Positions 35,296-43,967 of a stretch of 64,000 bases of DNA are shown in pieces (the first letter of the stretch is position 1; each line of letters opens with the position of its first letter). Under the pieces are notes generated by a model. That model had not been told where the DNA came from. It was given only the letters and a program-made list of their open reading frames with translations, and ran no database searches. A program made the translations under genes and the position numbers. Origin of the DNA: Stenotrophomonas sp. ZAC14D1_NAIMI4_1 (lineage in GTDB: Bacteria; Pseudomonadota; Gammaproteobacteria; Xanthomonadales; Xanthomonadaceae); NCBI RefSeq assembly GCF_003086775.1, contig NZ_CP026001.1:2754407-2818406 (forward strand), given 5' to 3'.

Positions 35296-35667
35296 CTACG
35301 GCGTGCGTTGGCGCAGCGCCTGCAGGCGGGTGCCGAACCAGGCCGCGGCGGTCTGTTCAGCCTGCCCGGGGCACTGGATGCGGTAAGGCTTGCCGCTCAT
35401 GCTGCTCTGGCTGGCCGCGCGCTCGATGAACTGCTCGGCGCTGTCCACCTTGTCCTTCTTCAGCAGGTAGTCGTACTTGCGCTGCAGGTGCGCACGCGCC
35501 TCGGCCGCGTCATGCCAGCTGCCGTTGCGCTGGAACCGGCACTGCGAACCATCCAGGCTGCCGATCAGCTGGGCGATCTCGCGCTGCGCCTGCGGGCCGG
35601 GGGCGGCGTGGGCAAGCGGCGCTGCCAGCAGTGCGGCAAGAATCAACGGAATACGGTACGTCATCAT
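35296..35667 (-). CDS. Secreted DUF5329/YfeK-like protein
   Basis: About 123 residues with a signal peptide ending LAHAAPG. The mature part contains EIAQLIGSLDGSQCRFQRNGSWHDA and later LRKYDYL-like residues, which I recognise as the DUF5329 pattern; two cysteines (QCRF, IQCPG) could form a disulfide in the periplasm. Function unknown. It begins with two ATGs, and the run GGGGG before them fits the second (35664) slightly better. GTAG repeats flank the gene on both sides. Confidence 0.75.
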   Translation of the reverse strand: MMTYRIPLILAALLAAPLAHAAPGPQAQREIAQLIGSLDGSQCRFQRNGSWHDAAEARAHLQRKYDYLLKKDKVDSAEQFIERAASQSSMSGKPYRIQCPGQAEQTAAAWFGTRLQALRQRTP

Positions 35668-35690
35668 CCCCCCAGGGCAGTCTACAGAGG

Positions 35691-35713
35691 CAGTCGAGCA
35701 AGCTCGACTCTAC
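35691..35713 (-). repeat. SMAG/REP palindrome supplying the phaC stop codon
   Basis: A GTAG-headed hairpin on the minus strand, stem AGTCGAGC/GCTCGACT. The TAG stop codon of phaC (35710-35712) is the TAG of its GTAG head. Confidence 0.85.
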
Positions 35714-36777
35714 GGGTCGCGGGCCTTCAGCCAGCCATCGATCGTTGCCGGCACTTCGCGCTGAGCGCGGCCGGACACGTAGATCCCGATATGCCCGCCG
35801 CGGAAACTGGATTCGGTGTAATCAGCCGTGCCCAAGCGCCCACGCATGGCCCGCGAGGCGTCCGGCGGCACCAGATGATCCTGCTCGGCATAGATGTTCA
35901 GCACCGGCAGGGTCACCTTCGACAGATCCACCGCTTCCTCGCCGATCCGCACCGTGCCATTCACCAGCCCGTTGCCCTGGTAGAACTGCTTGATGAAGTC
36001 GCGGAATGCCTCGCCCGCCAGGTCCGGCGAATCGAAGATCCACTTCTCCATGCGCAGGAAATCCTCCAGCGCGGCCTTGTCATCGAGGATGTCCAGCAGG
36101 CCCACGTACTTCTGCACGTTCAGGCGGAACGGCTTGAGCATCAGGTAACTGGCGTTCATCAGGTCGGCCGGGATGTTGCCCAGCGTGTCCACCAGCAGGT
36201 CCACGTCCACCTGCCGCGCCCAGTGCGAGAGCATGTTGTCGGCGGTATGGAAATCGACCGGGGTGACCATGGTGATCAGGTTGCCCAGCTTGTGCCGGCG
36301 CAGCGCGGCGTAGCACAGGGCGAACACGCCGCCCTGGCAGATGCCCAGCATGTCCACCGGCCCACCGCTGCGTGCACGCAGCGCATCCACCGCGCCGTCG
36401 ATGTAGCGCAGCAGGTAGTCCTCCAGGGTCTGGAAGCGCTCGGAGCGGTCCGGGTAGCCCCAGTCCAGCACGTACACGTCCTGGCCCAGCGCCAGCAGCT
36501 TCTGCACCAGCGAACGGTCCGCCTGCAGGTCGACCATGTACGGCCGGTTGACCAGCGCGTAGACGATCAGCAGCGGCGGCTTGCGGCTCGGCGCCTGCTC
36601 GCCCACGAAGCGGTACAGCACCACCTTGCCGTCGCGCCAGATTTCCTCGCGGGCGGTGGCGCCATAATCCACGTCCTCCACCTGCGGCAGCAGCTTCAGC
36701 CCTTCCATCAGCTTGCGCTGCATGGCCAGGGTTTCCTGCATCAGGTCATCGGCGTTGAAGCCCAGCGGTCCTTTCAT
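35710..36777 (-). CDS. phaC: Class III poly(3-hydroxyalkanoate) synthase subunit PhaC
   Basis: 355 residues, the usual length of class III PhaC. The lipase-like box GICQGG holds the catalytic Cys at about residue 147; Asp in AEQDHLVP (~304) and His in RGGHIGIY (~333) complete the triad. It polymerises hydroxyacyl-CoA into storage granules with PhaE, whose gene ends 6 bp upstream. The stop codon falls in a GTAG repeat, so the final residues may have been reshaped by insertion of that repeat. Confidence 0.93.
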   Translation of the reverse strand: MKGPLGFNADDLMQETLAMQRKLMEGLKLLPQVEDVDYGATAREEIWRDGKVVLYRFVGEQAPSRKPPLLIVYALVNRPYMVDLQADRSLVQKLLALGQDVYVLDWGYPDRSERFQTLEDYLLRYIDGAVDALRARSGGPVDMLGICQGGVFALCYAALRRHKLGNLITMVTPVDFHTADNMLSHWARQVDVDLLVDTLGNIPADLMNASYLMLKPFRLNVQKYVGLLDILDDKAALEDFLRMEKWIFDSPDLAGEAFRDFIKQFYQGNGLVNGTVRIGEEAVDLSKVTLPVLNIYAEQDHLVPPDASRAMRGRLGTADYTESSFRGGHIGIYVSGRAQREVPATIDGWLKARDP

Positions 36778-36783
36778 CGGTCG

Positions 36784-37869
36784 TTATTTCCGCGCAGTGG
36801 TGCGGCGTGTGGCGGGCTTCGCCGGTGCTTTCTTTGCTGCGGCCTTGCTGGCAGCCGGCTTGGCCACGGCGGACTTTTTCGCCGGCGCGGTCTTCTTCGC
36901 CGCCTTGCGCGCGGCCGGCTTCACCCTGGCCGGGGCGGGCTGCGCCACCGGGTCGACCTCGGCGGTACCGGCCAGCACCGCCACCTGCGCCTGCAGGCGG
37001 CGCAGGCTGCGCTCCAGCTCGGCGATGCGGCGGTGGGCGGCGTCCATCTCGCTGCGCGTGGGCAGGCCGATGCGTTCGCTCACCTGCTCGACCTCGCGCT
37101 GCAGGCCCGCGCGCAGGCGCATCTGCGCATTGCCCAGCGAAGCGTAGACCTGCTGGAACGCCTCGGACAGGGCGACCTTGGCGTAGGCCTCTTCGGCCAC
37201 CTCGATCCACAGGTCGAACATCGCCCGTGCACTGGTCAGCTGGCTGCCCGGCTGTTCGTGCTCGGCCAGGCGCTTCTCGAACAGGTCGAAGGCCTCTTCC
37301 AGCGCCTGCTTGATCTGGTCCACGTAGGCACGCGAATGCTGTTGGTATTCCTCCTGCGCGCGCAGCAGGGTCTGCCAGCGCGCCTGGTGCTCGCGGCCGG
37401 GGCCGAACGCCGGGCTCTGCAGCCACGGGCCCGCCTGCACCTGCCATTGCTGCAGCCAGGCAGCGAACTCGGGCAGCGAGGCACCGGCCTGCGTGCTGCC
37501 GCGTGCGCCCTGCAGCATCCACTGCAGCATGCCATCGCCCTGCCCCTGCACGGCTTCGCGCCAGGCCTGGGCCACGTCGGCGCTGCTGGCGTCGCGGCCG
37601 GCAAAGCGCGCGGCCACTTCCTGCATGGTCCCGTACCAGCTGCCGGCCTGCTCGCGGAAGCGGCGCAGCGCATCTTCCGGGGCACCCTGCCCCTGCTCGG
37701 GCAACAGCTGCCCCCACCAGTCAAACAGGCGCCGCCAGCTGCCCGGGTCGTCCCCGGCCGGTGCGCCCGGCGTGGCGGCATGGCGCAGGGCATCGCCCCA
37801 GGCGCCGAAGTACTGGCGGGACAGGGTCTCGAAATCGCTGCTGCCGGCGTCGTGGGCCGAGCTGGTCAT
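36784..37869 (-). CDS. phaE: Class III PHA synthase subunit PhaE with basic Lys/Ala-rich tail
   Basis: 361 residues. The N-terminal ~295 match PhaE in position and style (WWGQLLPEQ; DIWIEV-like FDLWIEVAEEAYAKV). A predicted coiled coil (RIAELERSLRRLQAQV) follows at about 268-283. The last ~55 residues are a histone-H1/AlgP-like run of KPAA, KKAP and AAKK blocks, not part of ordinary PhaE. Such a tail could bind DNA or phasin-like partners on granules (inference). Together with phaC it forms a two-gene unit just after pssA. Confidence 0.87.
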   Translation of the reverse strand: MTSSAHDAGSSDFETLSRQYFGAWGDALRHAATPGAPAGDDPGSWRRLFDWWGQLLPEQGQGAPEDALRRFREQAGSWYGTMQEVAARFAGRDASSADVAQAWREAVQGQGDGMLQWMLQGARGSTQAGASLPEFAAWLQQWQVQAGPWLQSPAFGPGREHQARWQTLLRAQEEYQQHSRAYVDQIKQALEEAFDLFEKRLAEHEQPGSQLTSARAMFDLWIEVAEEAYAKVALSEAFQQVYASLGNAQMRLRAGLQREVEQVSERIGLPTRSEMDAAHRRIAELERSLRRLQAQVAVLAGTAEVDPVAQPAPARVKPAARKAAKKTAPAKKSAVAKPAASKAAAKKAPAKPATRRTTARK

Positions 37870-37891
37870 CGCGGGCCTCCGCTGGGCTGGG

Positions 37892-38506
37892 TCATGGCTT
37901 GGGGATGTGCAGGGTCTTGCTGATCATCAGCGACCCGGACAGGGCGAACAGCAGCACCATCGGGTGCAGCTGCCACGGGCCGAGCTGCCATTGCCCGAAC
38001 CAGAGGTTGTGGCCGATGGCGTCGGTGCCGGCGGCAATGGCCAGCACGATCACCAGCGCCAGGCTGGTAGGAATGGGCGTGCCCTCGAAATACTTGACCT
38101 TGCCCTCGTCGCCGGACAGCGACTCGGCGGTCACGTTGTAACGGGCCAGGCGGCTGACGCCGCAGCAGACGAAGTAGCTCAGCACCAGCCAGTCCCAGCC
38201 GCCCTGCATGCCGCAGGCATAGGCCAGCGCCGCCGGGGCCACGCCGAAGGAGATCACGTCCGACAGCGAATCAAGCTCGCGGCCCAGGGTGGAACTGGAC
38301 TTGCGCCAGCGCGCGATGCGGCCGTCGAGGGCGTCGAAGATGAAGGCCAGCGGGATCAGCGCCATGCCGAACATCAGGTAGCCGCGCTCGCCGTCCTGCA
38401 GGAAGCGCATGGCGGCAAACACGGCCCCGGTGCCGCAGAAGGCGTTGGCCAGGGTGAACCAGTCCGCCAGTTGGAACTCACGCAGCATCGAGAAATGACG
38501 TTTCAT
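37892..38506 (-). CDS. pssA: CDP-diacylglycerol-serine O-phosphatidyltransferase
   Basis: 204 residues with about six membrane helices. The CDP-alcohol phosphatidyltransferase motif is complete: DALDGRIAR followed by GRELDSLSD, with its four Asp and the Gly in register. It makes phosphatidylserine for phosphatidylethanolamine. It ends 22 bp before phaE on the same strand, so the three genes may be cotranscribed. Confidence 0.93.
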   Translation of the reverse strand: MKRHFSMLREFQLADWFTLANAFCGTGAVFAAMRFLQDGERGYLMFGMALIPLAFIFDALDGRIARWRKSSSTLGRELDSLSDVISFGVAPAALAYACGMQGGWDWLVLSYFVCCGVSRLARYNVTAESLSGDEGKVKYFEGTPIPTSLALVIVLAIAAGTDAIGHNLWFGQWQLGPWQLHPMVLLFALSGSLMISKTLHIPKP

Positions 38507-38857
38507 GGGGTCTCACGGAGGATCAAGGCGGACAGGGTACCGCGAGCGCCGCTGCTGGCGACAGCGCGGACCGACGACGACCTTCACCCGCCCGTCACCG
38601 CTCATCACCAGCGGTGAATTTTTGGCCACCCATCTTGACAGCCTAGGGGGGTGGCGCCTGTCGGGGCTTATCCACAAAGTTGCCCACGCGTAATCCACAC
38701 CCCCTGTGGACAACCTGGTCTCAGGGACTGCGACGCTGGCCATTTGCTGATCACCTCGACGAGGGGTTTCCCTACTTCCCAAGTTGCCGACCCGGCGCTA
38801 TGGTCACCGGCGGACCCGCCGACGCCACGTCCGATCCCTTTTTCATGGACGTTGTCG
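38507..38857. other. Intergenic region with DnaA-box cluster
   Basis: This 351-bp gap separates divergent pssA and methyltransferase genes. It holds three DnaA-box-like 9-mers within 46 bp (see the next entry), and no gene I can support. AT-richer spots occur at 38616-38640 (TTGACA at 38635-38640). Confidence 0.6.
38668..38713. promoter_or_regulatory. Cluster of three DnaA-box-like sites
   Basis: TTATCCACA (38668-38676) is a perfect consensus box; TAATCCACA (38691-38699) is one base off; TGTGGACAA (38705-38713) is the reverse complement of TTGTCCACA. No dnaA, dnaN or rpmH is nearby, so this is not an obvious oriC. It could be a titration or regulatory site. Confidence 0.55.
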
Positions 38858-39502
38858 ATGCTGGACGCACGCACCCTGGCCGCGCAGTTGCGGCACCCCC
38901 ACGGCGAAGCCGCGCTGGCCGTGGGCGAATCGATGAACCGCAGCAACGGCGCCTTGAACCAGGCCGCGATCAGCCTGCTGGCGGTCATTGCAGGCGAGCA
39001 GGTGCTGGAGATCGGCCCCGGCAACGCGGCCTTCGCGCCCCTGCTGCTGCAGGCCGCCGGCAGCCATTACCTGGGAATCGAGCTGTCCACTGCCATGGTG
39101 GACGCCGGCAACCAGCGGCTGGCCGGTACCGGCCTGGCCGACCGCGCCGCGATGCGCCATGGCGATGCCCATGCACTGCCGGTGGCAGATGCGTCAACGG
39201 ACGCCGCCCTTGCAGTCAATACCCTGTATTTCTGGCCGAACCTGGCCCCGGTGCTGGACGAGCTGGCGCGGGTGCTGCGCCGGGGCGGCCGCCTGTGCCT
39301 GGCCTTCGGCGATGCCGCCTTCATGCGCGGCCTGCCGTTTGCCGGGGATTTCCAGCTGCACGAACTGGATGCGGTGGAACTGGCCCTGCGGGTGTCCGGC
39401 TTCAGCGTTTCGGCCTGGCGCAGCCACCGGGAAACGGCCATCGGCAATGACGGCCAGGCCCGCGACAAGCACTTCCACCTGCTGCTGGCACACCGGCGCT
39501 GA
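38858..39502 (+). CDS. Class I SAM-dependent methyltransferase
   Basis: 214 residues with Rossmann motifs: VLEIGPGNAAFAPLLL (SAM-binding Gly-rich loop), acidic residue in GIELSTAMVD, and motif III-like LDELARVLRRGGRLCLAFGD. It resembles UbiE/COQ5-like small-molecule methyltransferases, but the substrate cannot be assigned. ATG at 38858 gives the shortest full domain; no strong Shine-Dalgarno is visible. Confidence 0.82.
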   Translation: MLDARTLAAQLRHPHGEAALAVGESMNRSNGALNQAAISLLAVIAGEQVLEIGPGNAAFAPLLLQAAGSHYLGIELSTAMVDAGNQRLAGTGLADRAAMRHGDAHALPVADASTDAALAVNTLYFWPNLAPVLDELARVLRRGGRLCLAFGDAAFMRGLPFAGDFQLHELDAVELALRVSGFSVSAWRSHRETAIGNDGQARDKHFHLLLAHRR

Positions 39503-39524
39503 TCGCCCCCGCCGGGCCGCACCC

Positions 39525-39547
39525 GGTAGTGCCAGCCGCTGGCCGGC
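39525..39547 (+). repeat. REP palindrome, GTAGTGCC family
   Basis: GTAG at 39525 followed by a GCCAGC..GCTGGC-type stem. Same family as the dimers at 41793 and 43015. Confidence 0.75.
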
Positions 39548-39564
39548 AACATCGGCAGCAGCGC

Positions 39565-40932
39565 TCAGGCAACCGCCTGCAACCGTCGCCGCCAGCGGCT
39601 GAAACACGCCACCTGCATCACCAGCATCGCCAGCAATCCCAGCGGCCAGGCCAGCCACAGCCCCGGCAAGCCCTGCGTTGACTGCAGCCACATCGCCAGC
39701 GGAAGCTCGAGCAGCAGTACCGCCGCCATTCCCAGCACGGCGGGCAACAGGACCGTTCCACTGCCGCGCATCACCCCCACCAGCACCGCCATCGGCGCCA
39801 TTGCCAGCACGCCCCACACCACCGTCCGCAGCTGCAGCGTGGCCAGTGCCTGCACCTCGGCTGCATCCAGGATCAGGCCGACCAGCCACGGCGCCAGCAG
39901 CACGACAAGCAGCACGACCGCAGCCAGCAGCACCAGCGCAAGCCACGCACCGACGCGGGCGATGGACGGCAGCCGGGCGTTGCGCCCGGCCCCTGATGCA
40001 TGGGCCGCCAGAATGGTGGCGGTGATGCCCAGCGACATCGCCGGCAGCTGCACCCAGCTCATCAACTGGTTGACCGCGCCATAGGCCGCAGTGGCTTGGT
40101 AACCGTGCGGGTTGATCCATCCCAGCAGCGCGATTTCCGCCACCGCCAGACTGAACATCTGCAGCGACGCCGGCACACCGATCCGCAGGATGCGACGGAC
40201 AAGCTGCCCATCGAAACGGATCGCCCCCAGCAGCGCGCGGCCCGGCGCCAGTGGATGCCGCAGGCGTCGCCAGCGCCACAGCAACCAGCCCAGCGCCACG
40301 GCGGAGGCGAACACCGCCGACACCGCTGCACTGGCAGCGCCCAGTCGCGGCAGTCCGCCCCAGCCCAGGATCAGCAGCGGCGTGCACAGCAGTCCCAGCA
40401 CGGTTGCCAGCAGCAGGGCATGCAGCGGCGTCTTTGCATCGCCCACCGCGCGGCTGATCGCCGTGGCCAGCCACAACAGGAAGAACACCGGCGCGCCCAG
40501 CAGCAGCACGCGCGCATACACAGTGGCCTCGCCGAGGATGGCCACTGGTGTGCCCAAGGCCGCCAGCAGCTGCGGCGCGAACGTGCTGCCCACGCAGAGC
40601 ACCAGCACCGACAGCAGCAGGACCAGGGCGATGGCGCTGCCAGCCACGGCACGTGCCTGCTGCGGCTGACCCGCCCCCCAGGCGTTGCCGATCAGCACCA
40701 TCGCACCCGTTGCCAGGCCCATCACCAGGGCCAGCAGCAGGAAGAAGACCGGAAAGAAGGCAGCGGCAGCCGCCACTGCCCGCGTTCCCAGCAGGTGCCC
40801 CAGGTAGATGTTGTCCAGCGTACCGGCCGCCAACTGCAGCGCATTGGTCAGCAGCATGGGCACCAGCAGGGCCAGGTAGGTCCTCCACAGTGGCGGGGTG
40901 GCTGCGGCGATGGGTTGTGCAGCGATGGTCAT
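39565..40932 (-). CDS. MATE-family multidrug/sodium antiporter
   Basis: 455 residues with about 12 hydrophobic helices in two related halves (helix 1 YLALLVPMLLTNALQLAAG; second half begins near IGVPASLQMFSLAVAEIAL). MATE pumps export cationic drugs using Na+ or H+. Known S. maltophilia MATE pumps exist, but I cannot assign a name. ATG at 40932 (MTIAAQP) with AAGGAA upstream. Confidence 0.88.
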   Translation of the reverse strand: MTIAAQPIAAATPPLWRTYLALLVPMLLTNALQLAAGTLDNIYLGHLLGTRAVAAAAAFFPVFFLLLALVMGLATGAMVLIGNAWGAGQPQQARAVAGSAIALVLLLSVLVLCVGSTFAPQLLAALGTPVAILGEATVYARVLLLGAPVFFLLWLATAISRAVGDAKTPLHALLLATVLGLLCTPLLILGWGGLPRLGAASAAVSAVFASAVALGWLLWRWRRLRHPLAPGRALLGAIRFDGQLVRRILRIGVPASLQMFSLAVAEIALLGWINPHGYQATAAYGAVNQLMSWVQLPAMSLGITATILAAHASGAGRNARLPSIARVGAWLALVLLAAVVLLVVLLAPWLVGLILDAAEVQALATLQLRTVVWGVLAMAPMAVLVGVMRGSGTVLLPAVLGMAAVLLLELPLAMWLQSTQGLPGLWLAWPLGLLAMLVMQVACFSRWRRRLQAVA

Positions 40933-41050
40933 GGCATTCCTTGGGCAAGGCGCTGCCCTGCCCGGCGTTTCCGCCAGCAAAGCACGCACAGTCAGAGCGG
41001 GCTGCGGCCCGCGGTCAGATGAAGCGGCGGCTCAGCGCCGCGATGGAAGG

Positions 41051-41680
41051 TCAGCTGTTGGTGCGTTCGGCGCTGTCATCGAAGGCCAGCCACAGCGCGT
41101 GCCGGCACACGTCCTCCGGCCAGGCCTGCAGCGCTGCGAGGAATCGGTCACGGTCATGCGCGAACAGCACACGGATGACCTCCTCGAACCCCGGCAGGTC
41201 ACCTGCGATGGTCTGCAGGAAGTGGTAGGCACGCTCGCTGTCGCGGCGCCGGCGATCCTTGTCCGCACCCTCGCGGCTGGCCGCTTCGACCAGCCGCCGC
41301 AGCACCACCGACGCCCCACCCGGCTGCTCTGCCAGCCACGCCCAATGGCGTGACAACAGGGTCACCTCGCGCGCCACCACGCCCAGCTTGGGCCGACCGC
41401 GTCCGCGCGGTGCGGCGGGCAACGCTTCGGCAGGCGGCTCCGGCCCGGCAGCGGGCGCGACCGGAAACGCCTTGGCCACGCGCGCCAGCAACTGCGCATC
41501 GCTGCCACGCGTGTCGAAATCATGGGAACGACCGGTGGCGTTGTCGAACACCAGCAGCGGCCCCGCAGCGTTGTCGGCGCGCAGCTGCTTGAGCGCCAGC
41601 GCGGCCATTGCCGGAGTACCGGAAACAACCAGGCGATGACCATCAAAACAGCTGAAAGGGGCAAGTTCCTGCGCAGGCAT
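41051..41680 (-). CDS. DUF2239-family protein
   Basis: 209 residues with the DUF2239 core GRPKLGVVAREVTLLSRHWA around 120-140. An N-terminal beta-rich part and a C-terminal helical part follow. Function unknown. Its upstream region holds a near-perfect 34-bp palindrome, suggesting tight regulation. Confidence 0.85.
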   Translation of the reverse strand: MPAQELAPFSCFDGHRLVVSGTPAMAALALKQLRADNAAGPLLVFDNATGRSHDFDTRGSDAQLLARVAKAFPVAPAAGPEPPAEALPAAPRGRGRPKLGVVAREVTLLSRHWAWLAEQPGGASVVLRRLVEAASREGADKDRRRRDSERAYHFLQTIAGDLPGFEEVIRVLFAHDRDRFLAALQAWPEDVCRHALWLAFDDSAERTNS

Positions 41681-41713
41681 GGCGGTGGCATCCGGGACGA
41701 TGCGGGAATATTG

Positions 41714-41756
41714 CCCGGGTAATATTGAAACGTCAATATCACCCGGGTATTAATAC
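41714..41756. promoter_or_regulatory. Palindromic operator region upstream of DUF2239 gene
   Basis: Arms 41714-41728 and 41733-41747 pair at 14 of 15 positions around a 4-bp centre. A second perfect palindrome GGTATTAATACC (41745-41756) abuts it. It begins 34 bp before the DUF2239 start. Very AT-rich for this window. Confidence 0.6.
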
Positions 41757-41792
41757 CCCGAAACACGCGCCGAACCCGCCCAGCCGCAGCCG

Positions 41793-41855
41793 GTAGTGCC
41801 GGCCGCTGGCCGGCAATATCGCAGCATCGGGCAGCCGGCCAGCGGCCGGCGCTAC
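41793..41855. repeat. REP palindrome dimer, GTAGTGCC family
   Basis: GTAG at 41793 and CTAC ending at 41855 bound two inverted hairpins with GCCGGCC cores. It stands between the DUF2239 gene's promoter region and the NUDIX gene's 3' end. Confidence 0.8.
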
Positions 41856-41865
41856 CCGAATGACC

Positions 41866-42354
41866 TCAGAGCCGGCTGAACGCCCAGCTCTGCATGCGCC
41901 CATCCCGGTACGGCATCACCCCATGGAACGGGCGCGGGTCGGCGTCGAACACCAGCGGCAGGAAGTTGCGGTCACCCTCCCACATCGGCAGCGTGTCCAG
42001 CTTGTCCACGTCCACCCACTCCAGGGTGCCCTCGTGGTTGCCGCCGTGCGGGCTGCCTTCGAAGCTGTCGATGATGAAGACGAAGCCGAACCAGTCCTCG
42101 CCGTGCTTGCCGAAGCCCGGCCAGCTGATGGTGCCGCGCAGGCGCATGGCCGTGCAGTCGATGCCGGCTTCCTCGGCGATCTCGCGGCGCATGCCGGCCG
42201 CCACGTCCTCGGTCGGTTCAACCTTGCCGCCCAGGCCGTTGTACTTGCCCAGGTGGTGGTCACCGGGCCGCGTGTTGCGGTGGATCATCAGCACCTGGCG
42301 ACGATCGGGCGAGAGCACATAGCCCAGGGTGGCGACGATCGGGGTATACGGCAT
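41866..42354 (-). CDS. NUDIX hydrolase, 8-oxo-dGTPase-like
   Basis: 162 residues. The Nudix box is complete (GGKVEPTEDVAAGMRREIAE followed by EAGI), with the REUxEExGU core that binds Mg2+. The sequence style (HRNTRPGDHHLGKYNGLGGK) is that of the MutT/YtkD-like 8-oxo-dGTP group. It would clean oxidised nucleotides. The DUF1249 gene ends 42 bp upstream. Confidence 0.88.
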   Translation of the reverse strand: MPYTPIVATLGYVLSPDRRQVLMIHRNTRPGDHHLGKYNGLGGKVEPTEDVAAGMRREIAEEAGIDCTAMRLRGTISWPGFGKHGEDWFGFVFIIDSFEGSPHGGNHEGTLEWVDVDKLDTLPMWEGDRNFLPLVFDADPRPFHGVMPYRDGRMQSWAFSRL

Positions 42355-42396
42355 GGGGCAGCATCCAGCGGCAGGTCAGCCCCGGATTATGGCCGA

Positions 42397-42909
42397 TCAG
42401 CGCACCAGCGACAGGCGGCGCTCGGCCGGCAGCGCCGCGCTGCCCTCCGGGTCGCGGCGCAGGGTAGCCACGCCGTGGCCTCGCTCGGCCAGGTATTCCA
42501 GCCACTTGCCGAGGAAGGTGTTCATCCGCATGCGATGGCTGATCAGCTCCGCCGGCGGCGGGTACAGGCCCATCGTGTCCTGCCAGCGGCGGCCCACGTA
42601 GCAGTGGGTGGTCTCGGCCTGGCGGGCATCGCGGTACAGGCGCACATAGGCCGAGGGGTCCGGCTCGCCGGTGACCGGGTCGGCCAGGTCGTAGGTCAGG
42701 CGCAGCTCCACCGTGTAGCGGTGGCATTCGATCACGTCCAGGCGCACGTCCAGGCCGTCGCCCACGGAGGAGACGTAGCTGCCGGCGGTCAGTTCAGCCG
42801 GGGCGAACAGGCGCACCAGATGCCGGTAGTTTTCGGCATACAGGCCCATCAGCCAGCTGAGCCGGCTCAGGCGGGGGATGCGTTCGGTGCGGGGCGAGGC
42901 TTGGGCCAT
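42397..42909 (-). CDS. DUF1249 (YqiB-like) protein
   Basis: 170 residues with YAENYRHLVRLFAP at the start and the DUF1249 core (LDVIECHRYTVELRLTYDL, RMRMNTFLGKWLEY). In E. coli yqiB lies by nudF and cpdA; here it also lies next to a NUDIX gene, though function is unknown. ATG at 42909. Confidence 0.88.
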   Translation of the reverse strand: MAQASPRTERIPRLSRLSWLMGLYAENYRHLVRLFAPAELTAGSYVSSVGDGLDVRLDVIECHRYTVELRLTYDLADPVTGEPDPSAYVRLYRDARQAETTHCYVGRRWQDTMGLYPPPAELISHRMRMNTFLGKWLEYLAERGHGVATLRRDPEGSAALPAERRLSLVR

Positions 42910-43014
42910 GGGTCGATCCTACACGTTGGCCTTACAACGTGGGGGCTGCACGGGCCCGGCCAAAGGGGGGCGTTCAACCGCCGCTGCGCCCGGGACGCCC
43001 GACCGAAACCTCGG

Positions 43015-43085
43015 GTAGTGCCGGCCGCTGGCCGGCAATCCGCTGCCGCCGGCCACCCTGGCAGCCGGCCAGCGGCCGGCTCTAC
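43015..43085. repeat. REP palindrome dimer, GTAGTGCC family
   Basis: GTAG at 43015 and CTAC ending at 43085, with two GCCGGCC..GGCCGGC hairpins facing each other. It lies 8 bp downstream of the ppsR stop. Confidence 0.8.
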
Positions 43086-43093
43086 CAGCCGCC

Positions 43094-43915
43094 TCAATAC
43101 ATCTCGCGCTGCAGCCCCAGCGTGCCCAGCACCTTGCTGGAAATCTCCTCGATCGAGGTGTGGGTGGTGCTCAGCGTCGGGATCCGCTCCATCTGGAACA
43201 TCACCTCGGCGGCGGCCACCTCGCGCTTGCAGGTGTCCAGGTTGGCGTAGCGCGAGTTCGGCCGGCGCTCCTGGCGGATCTGCTGCAGGCGGTCCGGGTC
43301 GATGGTCAGGCCGAATAGTTTCCGACGATAGTTTCTCAGCCGCGGCGGCAGGCGGTCGCTTTCCAGGTCCTCGTCGGTCAGCGGGTAATTGGCCGCGCGC
43401 ACCCCGTAATGCAGGGCCAGGTAGATGCAGGTGGGCGTCTTGCCGGCGCGCGACACCGCCACCAGGATCACGTCGGCGTCGTCGTAGTTCACCGCGATGC
43501 CGTCATCGTGGGTCAGGGCGAAGTTCATCGCGTTGATGCGGCGGTGGTAGGTCTCGAAGTCCACCATGCCGTGGGCCTGGCCGACCCGGGCCAGGCGCGG
43601 GCTGGACAGTTCCCGCTCCAGCGGCTCGATGAACGGGGCGAACACGTCCAGCATCAGGGCCCCGCTTTCGCCCAGGATCAGGCTCAGGCTCTGGTCCACG
43701 CAGGAGTTCACCACGATGGGCCGGACCTGGTACCGCTCCCCCGCTGCCTGGATCCGGGCACAGGCTTCCCGGGCTTTTTCGGGGTCGTCGATGAACGACA
43801 TTCGATCAGTGATGAAGCTGAACCCGGTGAACTGCGTGAGCAGGCTATGCCCAATGGTTTCAGCGGTGATACCGGTTCCATCGGAAACGTAGAACACCGG
43901 ACGGATGGTCGACAT
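43094..43915 (-). CDS. ppsR: PEP synthase regulatory protein (PSRP), kinase/phosphorylase
   Basis: 273 residues, usual length. Starts [20 protein letters not shown], with the ADP/Pi-binding P-loop [14 protein letters not shown] near residue 155. It inactivates PEP synthase by ADP-dependent phosphorylation of a Thr near its catalytic His and reverses this with phosphate. Divergent from ppsA, its target, across 143 bp. Confidence 0.95.
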   Translation of the reverse strand: MSTIRPVFYVSDGTGITAETIGHSLLTQFTGFSFITDRMSFIDDPEKAREACARIQAAGERYQVRPIVVNSCVDQSLSLILGESGALMLDVFAPFIEPLERELSSPRLARVGQAHGMVDFETYHRRINAMNFALTHDDGIAVNYDDADVILVAVSRAGKTPTCIYLALHYGVRAANYPLTDEDLESDRLPPRLRNYRRKLFGLTIDPDRLQQIRQERRPNSRYANLDTCKREVAAAEVMFQMERIPTLSTTHTSIEEISSKVLGTLGLQREMY

Positions 43916-43937
43916 AGGCGGTTTTCACCCCTCTGAA

Positions 43938-43967
43938 GCTGAAAATGGTTGCAGCACAAGCTTGTGC
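43938..43967. promoter_or_regulatory. Palindromes in the ppsR-ppsA divergent promoter
   Basis: An imperfect palindrome, GCTGAAAATGGTTGCAGC (43938-43955), overlaps by two bases a perfect 14-bp palindrome GCACAAGCTTGTGC (43954-43967). The first resembles a Cra/FruR operator but misses its central C. They would suit co-control of both genes. Confidence 0.5.

Noticed and set aside
38668..38713. Chromosomal origin oriC
   Set aside because: DnaA boxes are present, but dnaA, dnaN, rpmH and an AT-rich unwinding element are not.
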